Of a stretch of DNA of 64,000 nucleotides, positions 1 to 10,892 are shown piece by piece. The DNA lies in assembly GCF_020379485.1 (NCBI RefSeq), contig NC_063452.1, forward strand, positions 34,805,608-34,869,607, given 5' to 3'. This DNA is from Brassica napus. Its lineage: Eukaryota > Streptophyta > Magnoliopsida > Brassicales > Brassicaceae. Below the pieces are notes generated by a model. It worked only from the letters and a program-made list of their open reading frames with translations, was not told the DNA's origin and did not search any database. The number at the start of each line of letters is the position of its first letter. Position 1 is the first letter of the stretch. The position numbers and the translations under genes were made by a program.

Positions 1-1346
1 TCCACCAAAATTGTGCTACCGCACTCGTTAATTTCTTGTTCCTGTCTTTGGTAAGCGACAGCAGGACATCACATGATTTGGCAAGGCTGTAACCACTGAT
101 TTAATAATCACGTCCTTCCCCCCTTTGGAAAAGAACTTAAGAGTCCATCCATTAACTTTGTTGCTAGGCGATCTTGAACAAAACCAAAAACCTGTATTTT
201 TGATCCTCCCAAACTCTCTGGTATTCCCAAATACGTTCCCATCCCGCCTATATTATGTTTTTAATAATCACCTCCTTCCCCCCCCTTTGGAAAAGAACTT
301 AAAAGTCCATCCATTAACTCTGTTGCTTAAGCGATCTTGAACAAAACAAAAAACCTGTATTTTTGATTTTCGCAAACTCTCTGGTATTCCCAAATACGAT
401 CCCATCCTGCCTATATTATGTATCCCTAAAATATCTCGCATATCCTGCCGAGTAGATTCATCAATCTTATGTCCGAATTGAATGGAATATTTCTGAAAAT
501 TTATCAGCTGACCCGATACCTCCTCATATTCCTTTAGGATCCTTAGAATTGTTTGACACTCCTCTTTTTAGGCCTTACAAAAAAATAGACTATCGTACGC
601 GAAGAGTAAGTGAGATATCGGAGGACAGGCTATGGCCACTTTCAGCCCCGTTAGTTGCTTCCCACTCTCCGCCTTTTTAGTATTTGCGATTAAAGCCTCT
701 AGGCACATGATAAAAATATAAGGGGATAAAGGGTCCCTTGTCGTAAACCTCTCTATGGAATTATATGCCCTCATGGGTGATCATTTAATAAGACCCGATA
801 CTTAACCGATGATATACACTCCATCATTATACGCTTTAATCATATCAATTTTGATTGCCATAAATTTGTTTTGGCATGACTTGTTAGTCCTTAGCTCATG
901 AAACATTTCCTGAGCTATAAGAATATTATCTGAAATCAACCTTCCTGGCACAAATGCCGATTGTGTTTCCGATATATGTTTAGGAAGGCATGACTTCAAT
1001 CTCTGGCATGAAACCTTAGAAATGATTTTGTATCACACATTACAAAGGCTTATAAACCTAAGTTCTGTCATCCTTGTAGGTCACTCTGTTTTAGGAATCA
1101 TGCAAATATTTGTATTATTGAGCCGTGGATCTATCTCCCTAGTAACCAAAAAATTATTAACCAGGTCAAGCAAATCCTTTTTAATAATAGACTAAGAATG
1201 TTGGAAAAAAGAGCCGTCATTCCATCCGGTCCTGGAGCTTTCTTCGGGTGCATCATAAATAAAGCCCGTTTTACCTCCTCCTCCGTAGCATTACTTAACA
1301 AAATCTGGTTCATCTGAGGGGTGATAGTTGGTGTGATCTCCTTATC
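1..1346 (-). pseudogene. LINE (non-LTR retrotransposon) reverse transcriptase, degenerate, cut by window edge
   Basis: Minus-strand pieces read in order as a plant LINE reverse transcriptase. Around 1313-1131 is the KKAPGPDGM motif that opens the RT domain. Around 999-802 are the SAFVPGRLISDNILIA and MAIKIDMIKAYN blocks. Around 774-568 is the GDPLSPYIFIMCLEALI block followed by FAYDSLFF, where the family normally has FADDSLFF, so one catalytic aspartate is lost. From about 480 to 1 the thumb region follows (GSYLGIPESL, WTFKFFSKGGKEVIIK). Stops and frameshifts separate the pieces, so it is dead. The endonuclease half is missing upstream: the reading ends at a 31-base G tract. Identification as a Brassicaceae-type LINE rests on motifs I recognise; I am confident of the class, not of the family. 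Confidence 0.85.
103..420 (-). repeat. About 160-bp tandem duplication inside the LINE RT thumb region
   Basis: The stretch 103-257 is repeated at 261-420 with about 90% identity; both copies contain TTTGGAAAAGAACTTAA and CAAACTCTCTGGTATTCCCA. Translated on the minus strand both copies give the same LINE thumb segment, so this is a duplication within the element after or during insertion. Confidence 0.85.
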
Positions 1347-1353
1347 AAAATCT

Positions 1354-1384
<31 letters not shown>
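1354..1384 (+). repeat. Homopolymer G tract (31 bases)
   Basis: Thirty-one uninterrupted G bases follow ATCAAAATCT. The tract sits exactly at the upstream limit of the LINE reading. Its length may not be accurate, since homopolymers are a common sequencing and assembly problem. Confidence 0.9.
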
Positions 1385-1386
<2 letters not shown>

Positions 1387-1424
1387 GTATTAAATAAGTC
1401 ATCAAATAATCTGCTGGCAGCTGT

Positions 1425-1500
1425 TAATCTATTAAAAGAAATAGGATTGCTTTTAAATTTATTATAATCTATTAAAAGAAATAGGATTGCTTTTAAATTT
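1425..1500. repeat. Short tandem duplication, 41-bp spacing
   Basis: AATCTATTAAAAGAAATAGG with the following TTGCTTTTAAATTT occurs twice, at about 1426-1460 and 1467-1500, nearly identical. No coding content is visible. Confidence 0.85.
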
Positions 1501-1951
1501 TATTAATAAAAAATATCATACAAATGTCAAAATGAACAAAATAAATTTCATGAAAAAACGTAAAATATACTTATATTTCTAGAATTAACTAATAAAGAAT
1601 TATGATTTAAATTTAAGGGGTGGATTTTTAAGGCTAGTGTGGAGTTTGATTTATTACAAGATAATAATTAATATTTAAAATAATGAATATAAAAAAATTT
1701 TAAAAAACTTTTTGGATTTCAAAATAAAATTTCAGAAAATCCTAAAAATTTAGAATTGAAAACAAAATTTCAATTTTTATTTATTTAAATAATTACTAAT
1801 TATTTATATATTTATAGAGTAAGAATATAAAAGTTTTTACCTTTTTAATGAAATTTTTTGATCATCTTTCTCTTTATATATTCTTTTGATAAAAAAAAAA
1901 AACTCATTTTATACCCTTTTGAAGATCTGCCTAACTATGCGTTAAGAATTT
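1501..1951. other. AT-rich intergenic stretch
   Basis: Very AT-rich sequence with A and T runs; no ORF, domain or RNA gene recognised. Confidence 0.6.
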
Positions 1952-2428
1952 TGTGACCACCCGTTTTTCCGGAATAATATAATAAATAATATTCTCTGAA
2001 ATCTTAATTTATAAATACTTAAACTTAACATCCACCCTGTAAATCCAGTACATAAAAATATATCGAGAAATATAAAACATAAATTCTGAAATAGGAAATA
2101 AAACCAAAGGCCCAAAAGCCTAAAAGCGCTCAAAAGCAACACCAGTCCGATACAATCACTCATGCTCGTCAGTCTCACCTCAAAGAGAAAAAAAGAAGGG
2201 TGAGTAACATGAGAGTCACACAGTAAGGTATGAGATGCTAAACCGCAAACCACTGACTCAGTACATAACACTACAACTATGTAGACCTAGTTCTAGCATG
2301 ACAACAAACACGGTGCCTATTACATCACACAAAAATAATAATATATGTCAAGTGCACTAGACAAGTGCAACCAATGCGAAGATAGTACATACCTATTCCC
2401 TGCACTCGCACTCTAACTCTAACCATAA

Positions 2429-2430
<2 letters not shown>

Positions 2431-2468
<38 letters not shown>

Positions 2469-2487
2469 AGCGTCACTAGTACATACC

Positions 2488-2526
<39 letters not shown>
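2431..2526 (+). repeat. (AT)16 microsatellite followed by a 38-base C tract
   Basis: Alternating AT runs from 2431 to 2462, then 26 bases of unique sequence, then 38 C bases at 2489-2526. The C tract has its mirror in the G tract at 1354-1384, about 1.1 kb away. Lengths are uncertain in such tracts. Confidence 0.9.
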
Positions 2527-2527
<1 letters not shown>

Positions 2528-2715
2528 CTCACCATATCAGTGTCGATGGTACAAACATCTCTGCACCACACGCCCGCCATATCAGCGTCGAGAATACAAA
2601 CATCTCTGCACTACACACCCCACACAAGTAGTGTCGCTAGCCCAAACGTCTCTGGACCCACGCCCCAAACAAGTGGTGTCGCTAGCTCAGACATCTCTGA
2701 TCCCCCGCTCGCACA
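2527..2715 (-). repeat. LTR minisatellite, four diverged units of about 45-50 bp
   Basis: Four units share the core GTGTCGNTGGNNCAAACATCTCTG: at about 2538, 2585, 2631 and 2676. It lies within the inferred LTR directly after the C tract. Confidence 0.7.
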
Positions 2716-3652
2716 TAGTCCCTAAATAACTATGTATATATATATATAACAGTGCTTAACATCAATCATATTATTCAACCGTTGAATCCTTTTCTGGTTT
2801 ACCAATCAATAAAATTAAACACGCAAAATTTGATTCATAGAGACGGAACATGTTTCGGAACTAAACTTTCCATAATGCATGGTAGTACTAAACTAGCTCC
2901 GGATTAAACGAAGTAGCCCTCACCTTAGTAATATGGATAAGTGGTATTTACGAACTCCACCTGCTCAAATAGACTCCAAATCTGAAACCAAGGCGAATCA
3001 AGTCATAACACTCTTCAAATGGTATAAAATGGGTAACCGGTGGTCTGGCCATAATTCACAGAAAAGTCAACTCGCTTGGTCAAAGGTCAACACGGTTAAC
3101 TCTTGTTCAGATTGAAATTGATTTTGACTGACCAGTTTACCCTAACCTAACATAAATCAATTAAACCGGGTCAAACCAACCGGTTGACTGAGTCACCGAT
3201 TTGACTCACTGAGTCGACTTAGCCGAGTTGCCCAGTCACCGGCGGCGACGGCTTACCGGAACAGTCACCGACAGCGACGGCGGAAGAGGACGCCAGTGGC
3301 GGACAGCGTCTGGTGGACGTCACGCCCAGCGTATGGAATTCATGCGCGGAGACGATTTTCGACGGTGGCGCATGTAATGCACGTCTGTGGTCGGCGAAAC
3401 TTCTAAGGTCGCGTGCGAACTTGTCCGGACTCTGATTTCTTTTGACATGGTCGGCAGTTACGACTTTGTCTCGTCGAGAAGAACATGGTTGTGGCTTACT
3501 ACGGCGAACGGTGACGAGGTTAGCATGGATTTGGGGTACGCTGGTCGAAGCGGCGATCTCCGGTAGCTCTAGCCTCTACAAAGATTTCTCATCTTTCCTT
3601 CCTAATTTTGTCTTTCTTTTTCTCTCTGGACAAAAAATAATCTGAAAACTGG

Positions 3653-3660
3653 TATTTATA
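3653..3660 (-). promoter_or_regulatory. TATA box of the minus-strand LTR
   Basis: TATAAATA on the minus strand, in the context GTTGTCTATAAATACCAG. It lies about 200 bases inside the inferred 5' end of the LTR, a plausible U3 promoter position. Confidence 0.5.
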
Positions 3661-4026
3661 GACAACACCTCGGACTTTTGGAAATGGGCCTGGAATTTGA
3701 CAGGCTGAATTTCGATGGCCCGGAAATGGTCACTACCGGTTTATTCTTTAAAAACGTTATCTATCGACAGCTAACCGCATACATTTTGGAGTACTATCGA
3801 TTAAAAACCTGATATTTTCATGATTATCAGAAAAATAAATCATGAAAATGTAGACGATTGACAATTTATAAAGTCTCCAAACTTCTCTCTGTTTTTGGCT
3901 CGAAGAATTTTCAAAGCAATTAATGCATAACCGATTGGACTCACTATAGTATTAATGAAGAAGAGGACAAGGCATTAGGGGAGGTTTCTCGCCTCTCTCA
4001 AAATCGATGAAGTTTTTCAAATTTTC

Positions 4027-4352
4027 TGTGACAACCCGCCCCGTGGGAACTACCCGCCCCGTGATCCCCAGGCTCACAGCGCTGCATCGCACCGACCCCA
4101 ACCCCTCCATTATGAGTTCTCTCTGACTCCATAATTAGGTTGTTGGTGAGTCTCGAACCCAGGATCTCACCCTTTAACAGCATTCCTAGAGGGCAAGCTG
4201 TCACCAATTGATCTGCAGGGGTTCGAGACTCACCAACAACCTAATTATGGAGCCAGAGAGAACTCATAATGGAGGGGTTGGGGTCGGTGCGCTGCAGCGC
4301 TGTGAGCCTGGGGCCAATGGGCCGGGTAGTTCCCACGGGGCGGGTTGTCACA
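4027..4352. repeat. Inverted short repeat (two head-to-head copies) with tRNA-like B box
   Basis: The block starts TGTGACAACCCGCCCCGTGGG and ends with its reverse complement. The left arm is a full unit on the minus strand, the right arm a unit on the plus strand lacking its first part and starting at the motif GGTTCGAGACTC. That motif resembles the B box of RNA polymerase III promoters (GGTTCGANNCC), so a tRNA-derived SINE is a reasonable reading. No clear poly-A or poly-T tail and only a poor A-box candidate (TTGGTGACAGCTTG) were seen, so a foldback or MITE-like element is the alternative. Confidence 0.6.
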
Positions 4353-4358
4353 AAAAGG

Positions 4359-4549
4359 TGCAGGTCAATTAGTGACAACTTGTCCTGTGGGAATGCTGTT
4401 AAAGGGTGAGGTCTTGGGTTCGAGACTCACCAACAACCTAATTATGGAGTCAGAGAGAACTCATAATGGAGGGGTTGTGGTCGGTGCACTGCAGCACTGT
4501 GAGCCTGGGGCCCACGGAGCGGGTAGTTCCCACGGGGCAGGTTGTCACA
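4359..4549 (+). repeat. Third, direct copy of the short repeat unit
   Basis: A full-length unit of about 190 bp, starting GCAGGTCAATTAGTGACAAC and ending GGTTGTCACA, with the B-box-like GGTTCGAGACTC. It follows the inverted pair after a few bases and is itself followed directly by the Cassandra element. Confidence 0.7.
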
Positions 4550-4554
4550 ATAAT

Positions 4555-4901
4555 TGTAACATCCCGAGTTGTGATATATGGAAAGGCTTAAGAGAATTGA
4601 TTTGACTACCTATGTCACCAAAGTTGACTTAACTTTTCCGTCACACATCCGTTTAGAACTCCAGAGTTAAGCGTGCTTGGGCTAGAGTGAAAGGACGGGT
4701 GACCTATTGGAAAGGGATTTGCGATACCGTGTGAGTGAGGCCAAAGCACGGGGAAAGGTCGGATGGTGATTGCAGGGTCAATAAACAATGATTTCGAGCC
4801 TTGGAAAAATTAACGGACCAACCGCTAGAACAGGATGGGGTCGACGGGCCGAGAGAGCGGGCGTGGATGACCCAGTAGCCGTGGGCGGTCGTGGCGTTAC
4901 A
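4555..4901 (+). repeat. Cassandra 5' LTR
   Basis: 347 bp, TGTAACATCCC...GGCGTTACA, about 93% like the 3' LTR by eye. The differences, including small indels, suggest the insertion is not recent. Confidence 0.9.
4645..4720 (+). other. 5S-rRNA-like promoter segment in Cassandra 5' LTR
   Basis: AGAACTCCAGAGTTAAGCGT followed by GCTTGGGC matches the plant 5S rRNA internal A box region, and GGACGGGTGACC is a one-base variant of the C box (GGATGGGTGACC). Not a 5S gene: the rest of 5S is absent. In Cassandra this segment is thought to act in transcription. Confidence 0.85.
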
Positions 4902-4903
4902 AG

Positions 4904-4915
4904 TGGTATCAGAGC
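4904..4915 (+). other. Primer-binding site (tRNA-Met type) of Cassandra
   Basis: TGGTATCAGAGC two bases after the 5' LTR end; complementary to the 3' end of plant initiator tRNA-Met. Confidence 0.85.
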
Positions 4916-4992
4916 TGGTTAGCCGTCTCAGTTCTGACCTGAGAGGTGTCTTGAGACCTGTCGTGGGGCGCAACGAGGACGTTGCGTTCTTT

Positions 4993-5001
4993 GAGAGGGG
5001 G
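4993..5001 (+). other. Polypurine tract of Cassandra
   Basis: GAGAGGGGG just before the 3' LTR start at 5007, the expected plus-strand priming site. Confidence 0.75.
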
Positions 5002-5006
5002 TGAAT

Positions 5007-5356
5007 TGTAACATCCCGAGTTGTTATATATGGAAAGGCTTAAGAGAATTGATTTGGCTACCTATGTCACCAAAGTTGACTTAACTTTTCCTTCAAACAT
5101 CCGTTTAGAACTCCAGAGTTAAGCGTGCTTGGGCTGGAGTAGTGAAAGGATGGGTGACCTATCGGGAAATGATTTGCGATACCGTGTGAGTGAGGCCAAA
5201 GCACGGGAAAAGGTCGGGTGGTGATTGCAGGGTCAGTAAACAATGATTTCGAGCCTTGGAAAAATTGACGGACCGACCGCTGAAACGGGATGGGGTCTAC
5301 GGGCCGAGAGAGAGGGCATGGGTGGCCCATTAGCCGTGTGCGGTCGGGGCGTTTCA
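5007..5356 (+). repeat. Cassandra 3' LTR with better-preserved 5S-like boxes
   Basis: 350 bp, starting TGTAACATCCC and ending GCGTTTCA. The 5S-like segment is at about 5103-5168 and keeps AGTTAAGCGTGCTTGGGC and the intact C box GGATGGGTGACC. Confidence 0.9.
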
Positions 5357-5639
5357 TTTTAATTCACACTTGTGATCTTTTTGTTAGCGTTTCTACACTG
5401 TTTTTTTGGTTTCGATGATCAAGACTAAAATTGTACACATATTTATCAATAAATATTAAAATATGATTATTATACTAACAAAAAAAAAGCATCCTTCCAG
5501 AACTCTTAACCAATTAAATTAAATCACAGATAATCTATTAATTTGAAAACAAAAAAAAATGATCAAACAAAAATCTAAAAGTATATTTATGATCATTTTG
5601 GATAAATAACTTGGAATAAATATCCTTTCATACGTATGG
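5357..5639. other. AT-rich spacer
   Basis: AT-rich sequence without a recognisable gene or repeat. Confidence 0.6.
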
Positions 5640-6945
5640 ACTGACGTATTTACGGTAAAGCCTATGCTGCGGTAGGGATTGGATAAGATCCATTCAAGTT
5701 ATGATGTAAAAGCATAGAAAGATCCATGGATTCTCACGTCACCTCCAAGGCCGGCTACGCCGAATGTCCCGATAGCACATCTCATGATGATAGTTAGTGA
5801 TTTTATTAATCAAGACTTAAAGGAACGGGATTTGCAATTCTTGACAACTTTGTAGCACAAGAAGATATACATTTGATTAGAAGTTTGGACATAAACCGAT
5901 CATTACATCGGGATACTTATTGGTTCAATTTTATCAAGAGTGATCTGTATAGTGTTGAGTAAGGATATTGGGTGGCCAGATATATACTTAAAGCTGAAAA
6001 ATATGTTACTTACACGAAACCAAGCCTCTAGAAACTCCAAGCGTTTGTTTGGAAGGTAAATGCTCCTCAAAAAAATTTGTCATCTTATATGGCAATTTAT
6101 CAAATGACATATAGCTGTCACAGGAAATTTGACTCGTCGCCATATGCAATGTGATAACATTTGTCCGAGATGTGAGGACCTGATGAGTCTGTAACTTATG
6201 CTATCTTTGAATGTCCTCCAGTGCTCCTAGTGTAGGCTCTAGTAGCTACACCGTCTCATCTGAATGTTTTTCTTCTATCCAGCATATACACTAAGATGGA
6301 TTATATTTTCTAGAGGAATAATTTTAATATAGGATCCGGAGATGGACATGGACCCTTATTCATGAATAATTTTGTATTTGTGGAGATAAGGAATGATAAA
6401 CTATCCACAAGAATGGATAGAGACCCATTTGAGAAGATAAGATATGCAGAAGGAGAATGTCAAGATTGGTTCAAGACAAATGATCTAACTATTGATTTGA
6501 TCCAAACCCTAGTAGCAACATCGATCTTTAGTGGATGTGGATGGATGTGACTAGATAACACGGGACATACACATCTTACAGGTATAAAAAAATCAAAGTC
6601 GGAGATAATCCGCATTGCATATGGAGTTGGAAGCGCCTACAATAACAATTGAAAGCATGTTGCATCATTCAACATCTCAGCAATGTGGAGCAGACTTTGA
6701 AGACTTGATAGCTATGCTTAGGTGAACCCAGGCATGGCCGCATTTTTCGACAAAGTTGGAAGAGATACAAGAGCTGAAGAGAATATTTCGAGATTTCAGG
6801 ATATGTTATACTCCTTGGGGACATAATGAAACTGCATATTCTTAGTTAGAACTACTCAATCTTCTCATAGGATCCTTCGTCTTGTTGGTTGTTCTATTAC
6901 GGTATGATACCCAGACCACCTCAAACTTGAGTAATAGAATAACCT
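5640..6945 (+). pseudogene. LINE 3' part: zf-RVT and RNase H-like domains, heavily degenerate
   Basis: Translated in shifting plus-strand frames, this matches the C-terminal half of Brassicaceae LINE ORF2. Near 5665-5760 is the RVW.DPWIP-like segment (DPWI..SHVTSKAGY). Near 6040-6180 is the zf-RVT domain, with the pattern W-K..AP.K...L.W and CDNICPRCED. ORF 6362-6550 carries EIRNDKLSTRMDRDPFEKIR and ECQDWF, the linker before RNase H. Near 6610-6930 are RNase H remnants (AMESMLHHSTSQQC, DLIAMLR, and a terminal GCSITVWYPD). Many stops and frame changes make it clearly dead. Different segment and strand from the LINE at 1-1346, so a separate insertion. Confidence 0.75.
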
Positions 6946-9514
6946 TTGACGAAAAAAACTTGAACGAGAGGGTTTCCATGAGCTAAAGGAGTACAATTGG
7001 TAGGGATGATTCCTCAATCTTCTAAGTACTTGATTCCAAGACCAATAAGTTCAGATATGATCTTGTAGTTGATCGTCTGAAACATGAAGAGAATAATGTT
7101 ATCCATAAAGATGTAGATGTTGATTTTAGGTACATTTAGAGCTTGAAATTGGGTGTCCATGGTGGTTAATGTATTGATAACAATGACAATGTTGTAAATA
7201 AAAGAAAAAGATGAGGATGATTGAGTAAAAAAACAATTTCCAAAAAAAATAAAAATTTAAATAAGTAATGGTATTTTCTTGAATAATTCAAACTTATTAA
7301 GTGAATAGGACAAATGAAAGTTCCAAAAAATCATGGGTTAGTTTTGCATTTGACTTTTTGTTTTGAATCATTTTTGGAAAAACCCTATAATATTTGATGA
7401 AAACCCGAAAATTTTCAATACTAGAAATATCAATCATAAACCTACCCATTATATATAATTCCATTTTTATTATTTTAAGTTCTGTATTGATCAGTTTTTA
7501 ATATTTTAAGTTGAAATATATTTAATATTAATTTAAAAAAGTACATATTGGAATATTTTTTTTATAATATTCAATGTTACAAAAAATCAAATATGCGGAA
7601 AATAGATTTATGTTGGTTTACATATATACATAAATTTATTTACAATCTAAAAAATAGTGCATTAAATTATTTTTTAACATCATATCAAATTATTTAATAA
7701 TATTATCATTTGGTTTAGTAATATAATTTCACTTAAGTAATATATTAAAATATACATAGACTTCTATTTTCGTTAAAAATAAATTAATATAAAATTAATT
7801 TATAATAATATTTTTATATTATATGAGTTTATTAATTAACTAAAAATAGAGAGCCAAAATATTATCTTAAGATTTTGTTGTTCTTAAAAAGAGAAATATT
7901 TACTTATGATTATCTACTAAAAGATATTGAAATTTATTTATTTATTTATTTTTGAATTAATGAATGAATGAATTAATTAAAGCCGATTTGTCATTATTGT
8001 TAATGATTTTTTTAATAGTCTAAGATTTTCAGTGGCAATTCTTGTAGTGTTCCACAAGAAACCAAAGTTATTTCTATAGTGTACTCTTGTTTTATAATGA
8101 TAGATATTAACTGATATAAAGTAACAACGAATTATCTAATTTTGTACTGCATTATAAATATTTTGTAAGCCTAAAGTGTTTTCTTTAAAAAAAAATTGAG
8201 TCGACTCGAATTAGAGTCAGAGCTAAATTCAGTATGTAAAATGACAAAACCGTTGAGATTAGCTTGAATGAAAGTGCTAGACAAAGTTGTTGTGAATGTG
8301 AAGTGAGTCCACCCGTGAAGTCGAGGGAAAAGGGTAAACAATATATTTATAGTATTTTACCAAAAAAAAATATATATACTATATGAGTGCCGGTGAGTTT
8401 TTTATAGTAAGGTTTGTTCATTAAATGGTTTTAACATTTTGCAACACTACAATTTTTATCGATTGTAAAATAAGGAATACAAATGTTTGGTCTCTTAAAT
8501 GTATCGTCGTTGTTGAAGAGACTTAAATGTATCGTCGTTGTTGAAGAGTTAGCGTATTACATCTCATTTTAATTATTTTTATACTTCATATGCACAAAAA
8601 AGTAGGATTTGCGACTGACACAAATCACCAAAACCAGATATGCAATATCAATTGTAAAATGACAAAAGGAGAGTAGGTATTCTGCTCTCGAGTTGATTAC
8701 AATGACTCTCCATAAGTGATTTCATTTTCTACCTCTATAAGATTGTGATTTCGTTCTCGTTTTTGTTCACCGATATGAGTTTTGTTTCTTTTTTAAATTT
8801 CTTCTGTGAATTCAGTGGATTAGATAAATGTCAATTTTAAAAGATGGACATCTGTAAAAATTATCATACTACAAATACATATCTAAGAATCAATTTTTTG
8901 AGGAAAATCACCTTCAAACTCTATTCACAGATTAGTGTTCAAATCTAATATATCAACCTGTTATAGAATATAAGTGTAGACTCAAAATATAAATGTCTAT
9001 CTAGTATATATTCACCAATTCGGTCTAAAAATAATTTAATTCTAGAACAACTTGCTTATTTAATTAACCTACTCTTTTAATGTTTAGTTACTTAAGAGTA
9101 TACCGATAAAAATATATATAACATTTTCCCATTCTAATATATGTAAACTATGTCTAAACTAAGAACTGTTTGATTTGTTAAATAATAAACCAGAAAACTT
9201 ATAATAAATAGTTAAAATCTCTCATTCCTACAATTGTAACAGCTAGATGGGGTATGATCAAATCTCTCATTCTTCGAACAAACTCAAAAGGAAGTGATTT
9301 GAATCTTGTCATGATATTTCATTAAACGTTTTTAGGAATAAAAATTAGGACTACATTATTTAATCTGAGCGAAATAATATATATAGTGCCTCCAATATTA
9401 AAAATCACTTCGATTTGACGAAGTGTATTTCTAGGATTGCCAGAATCAAATAACATATTAGAAATCACCTATTTAAAAAATAATTTGTATACATAAAAGT
9501 TTATACATTAGAGT
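6946..9514. other. Long AT-rich region without recognisable genes
   Basis: Very AT-rich with many short A/T runs. A 30-bp tandem duplication containing TTAAATGTATCGTCGTTGTT lies at about 8493-8549. A weak minus-strand reading at 7160-6990 (QFQALNVPKINIYIFMDN) could be a gene fragment, but I cannot assign it. Confidence 0.55.
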
Positions 9515-9519
9515 ATTTA

Positions 9520-10778
9520 TGATAGGTCATGGATTTTATCCACTTTTAGCCATGATTTATAAGTGTTTTAATAACTAATTACTATATTCAAGAGTCTATT
9601 AAGTATATTTAAAGTATCAAGATGATTTGGAAGAAAGTGATGATTTTTGAGCATTTTAGAGATATTTGGAGAAACCATCCGAGCTGACCATCGAGAAAGA
9701 CCATTGGTCGACATTCAGAGACAATAATCGATCGATGCACACCTTGTGACATCGATCGACGGCGAAGCGCGCAGAAGCCTGTTTGGTTCCAGTCGACTTA
9801 GAGCCCAAGACTTCACCAAATTACAAGATTACTCTGACGAGTTTTAACCTAATTATATATAGCTTGCCAACATGTTAGAGGCAAAGTGTGTTTTCTTGTT
9901 TTCTTATTTTCACAGCAAAGGTTTTCTAGGATTTTTAGTAGATTGGAGAGAAGATCCAAAGAGATTTGTGATTGGAACTCCATTAATATCTATCAATTTA
10001 TCTATGCCGTTTTTATACCTAATTACTGTTATGAATTGCTTAGTCTTGTCTGAGTAGTTCTCTTGTTAGGTTTAGGGTTTAAATAAAATATGTGGGATTA
10101 GCCCCAACTATAGATTGCTAAGTTGTGATATTCATCATTAGAATTATCATTAAAGCATGTTTCTAGTTTAGCTAGCTAGAACTTGATCTAGGAGTTGTAG
10201 ACTAAAGTCATCACTTGCATCTCACCCTGAATCCATCCTAATTGAGTTAGGATTGCTAGAGTAAGGCGATAGCTGATCTAGGAATCCTAGTGAGCACAAT
10301 TAAACCCGCGCATAAAGCTTGACTAAATGCGTCGATCGATATTCCAATCGAATAATCGAACGACGGTTCAACAAGTGTATCGATCAATATTCCTATAGAA
10401 TCATCGATCGACACTTATATCTGGTCAATAGACAAACCTGGAAAGCGAACGCCGATTGGTTTGTTTATAAGTGTTGAGCTCTATAATATCATGCATACAA
10501 CTTATTAGGCATCTGTAGGATTATAATCCTGAATACCTGAATAGAAACCCTAAGTCTAGCTATTTCATCTAAAGCACCAAAAACCCAATCAAATCAATCG
10601 AGCAACTGCCTTGCTCACAAACCTGCTACTTACATTTAATCATAATCAACCTAGTTTAATCACTCTAATTAGATTAATTAGGTTCTCTAGCTCCCTGTGT
10701 ATTCAGTCCCTAAGTACTACAACTGAACCTCTTATTTGAGAGAGTAATTCACTCCTTAGGGTAATTTGAGTGATATCA
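9520..10778 (+). repeat. 5' LTR of ATHILA copy 1
   Basis: 1,259 bp, TGATAGGTC...GTGATATCA. A TATA-rich stretch at about 9853-9861 (ATTATATATAGC) could be the promoter. Contains several ATCGATCGAC-type motifs at 9727-9765 and 10330-10412. Similar over most of its length to the LTRs at 30394, 41641 and 17954. Confidence 0.9.
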
Positions 10779-10783
10779 AATTT

Positions 10784-10800
10784 GGTGCCGTTTCCGGGGA
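10784..10800 (+). other. Primer-binding site (tRNA-Asp type), two mismatches
   Basis: TGGTGCCGTTTCCGGGG five bases after the LTR. ATHILA elements use the 3' end of tRNA-Asp (TGGCGCCGTTGCCGGGG); this copy differs at two positions, the copy at 31718 at none. Confidence 0.85.
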
Positions 10801-10892
10801 GCTTTGATCGCCTATAGATTTAGTCTGATTTAGTCTAGGTTATTTTTTATAACCACTTTCTGACACAAATTTTTTTATTTCTTTTTAGGTGC

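Larger units (their letters stand above)
1952..3863 (-). mobile_element. Probable solo LTR of a Ty3/gypsy (Tekay/Del-like) element
   Basis: The block begins TGTGACCACCC and ends GACGATTGACA, so on either strand it has TG...CA ends. The four bases ATTT flank both sides (1948-1951 and 3864-3867), a possible but weak target duplication. On the minus strand a TATAAATA box lies at 3660-3653, followed by a GC-rich transcribed-looking segment and then a minisatellite containing CACTACTTGTGTGGGG-like units, which I recall from Del/Tekay LTRs. No primer site adjoins either end, which fits a solo LTR. Length 1.9 kb is within the range of that lineage. Boundaries are inferred, orientation moderately supported. 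Confidence 0.5.
4555..5356 (+). mobile_element. Cassandra-type TRIM retrotransposon, complete with two LTRs
   Basis: Two direct repeats of 347 and 350 bp start TGTAACATCCCGAG and end GCGTTACA / GCGTTTCA. The 5' LTR is followed after two bases by TGGTATCAGAGC, a tRNA-Met type primer site, and the 3' LTR is preceded by the purine tract GAGAGGGGG. The internal part is only about 105 bp and has no coding capacity. Each LTR contains a 5S-rRNA-like segment, which is the defining feature of Cassandra. It is non-autonomous and would depend on another element for reverse transcriptase. I did not find a convincing 5-bp target duplication. Confidence 0.9.

Noticed and set aside
1942..2271. 109-codon minus-strand ORF with hydrophobic segment
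   Set aside because: Lies in the inferred solo LTR; no known domain and no coding signature.
2428..2631. Poly-proline peptide
   Set aside because: Translation of the C tract and AT microsatellite.
4645..5170. 5S rRNA genes
   Set aside because: Only the promoter-region half of 5S is present, inside LTRs with TG...CA ends, primer site and purine tract.
4704..5357. Minus-strand ORFs of 89 and 96 codons
   Set aside because: They are the two Cassandra LTRs read backwards and resemble each other only because the LTRs do.
6990..7160. Minus-strand gene fragment with QFQALNVPKINIYIFMDN
   Set aside because: Too short and not recognised; could be chance.
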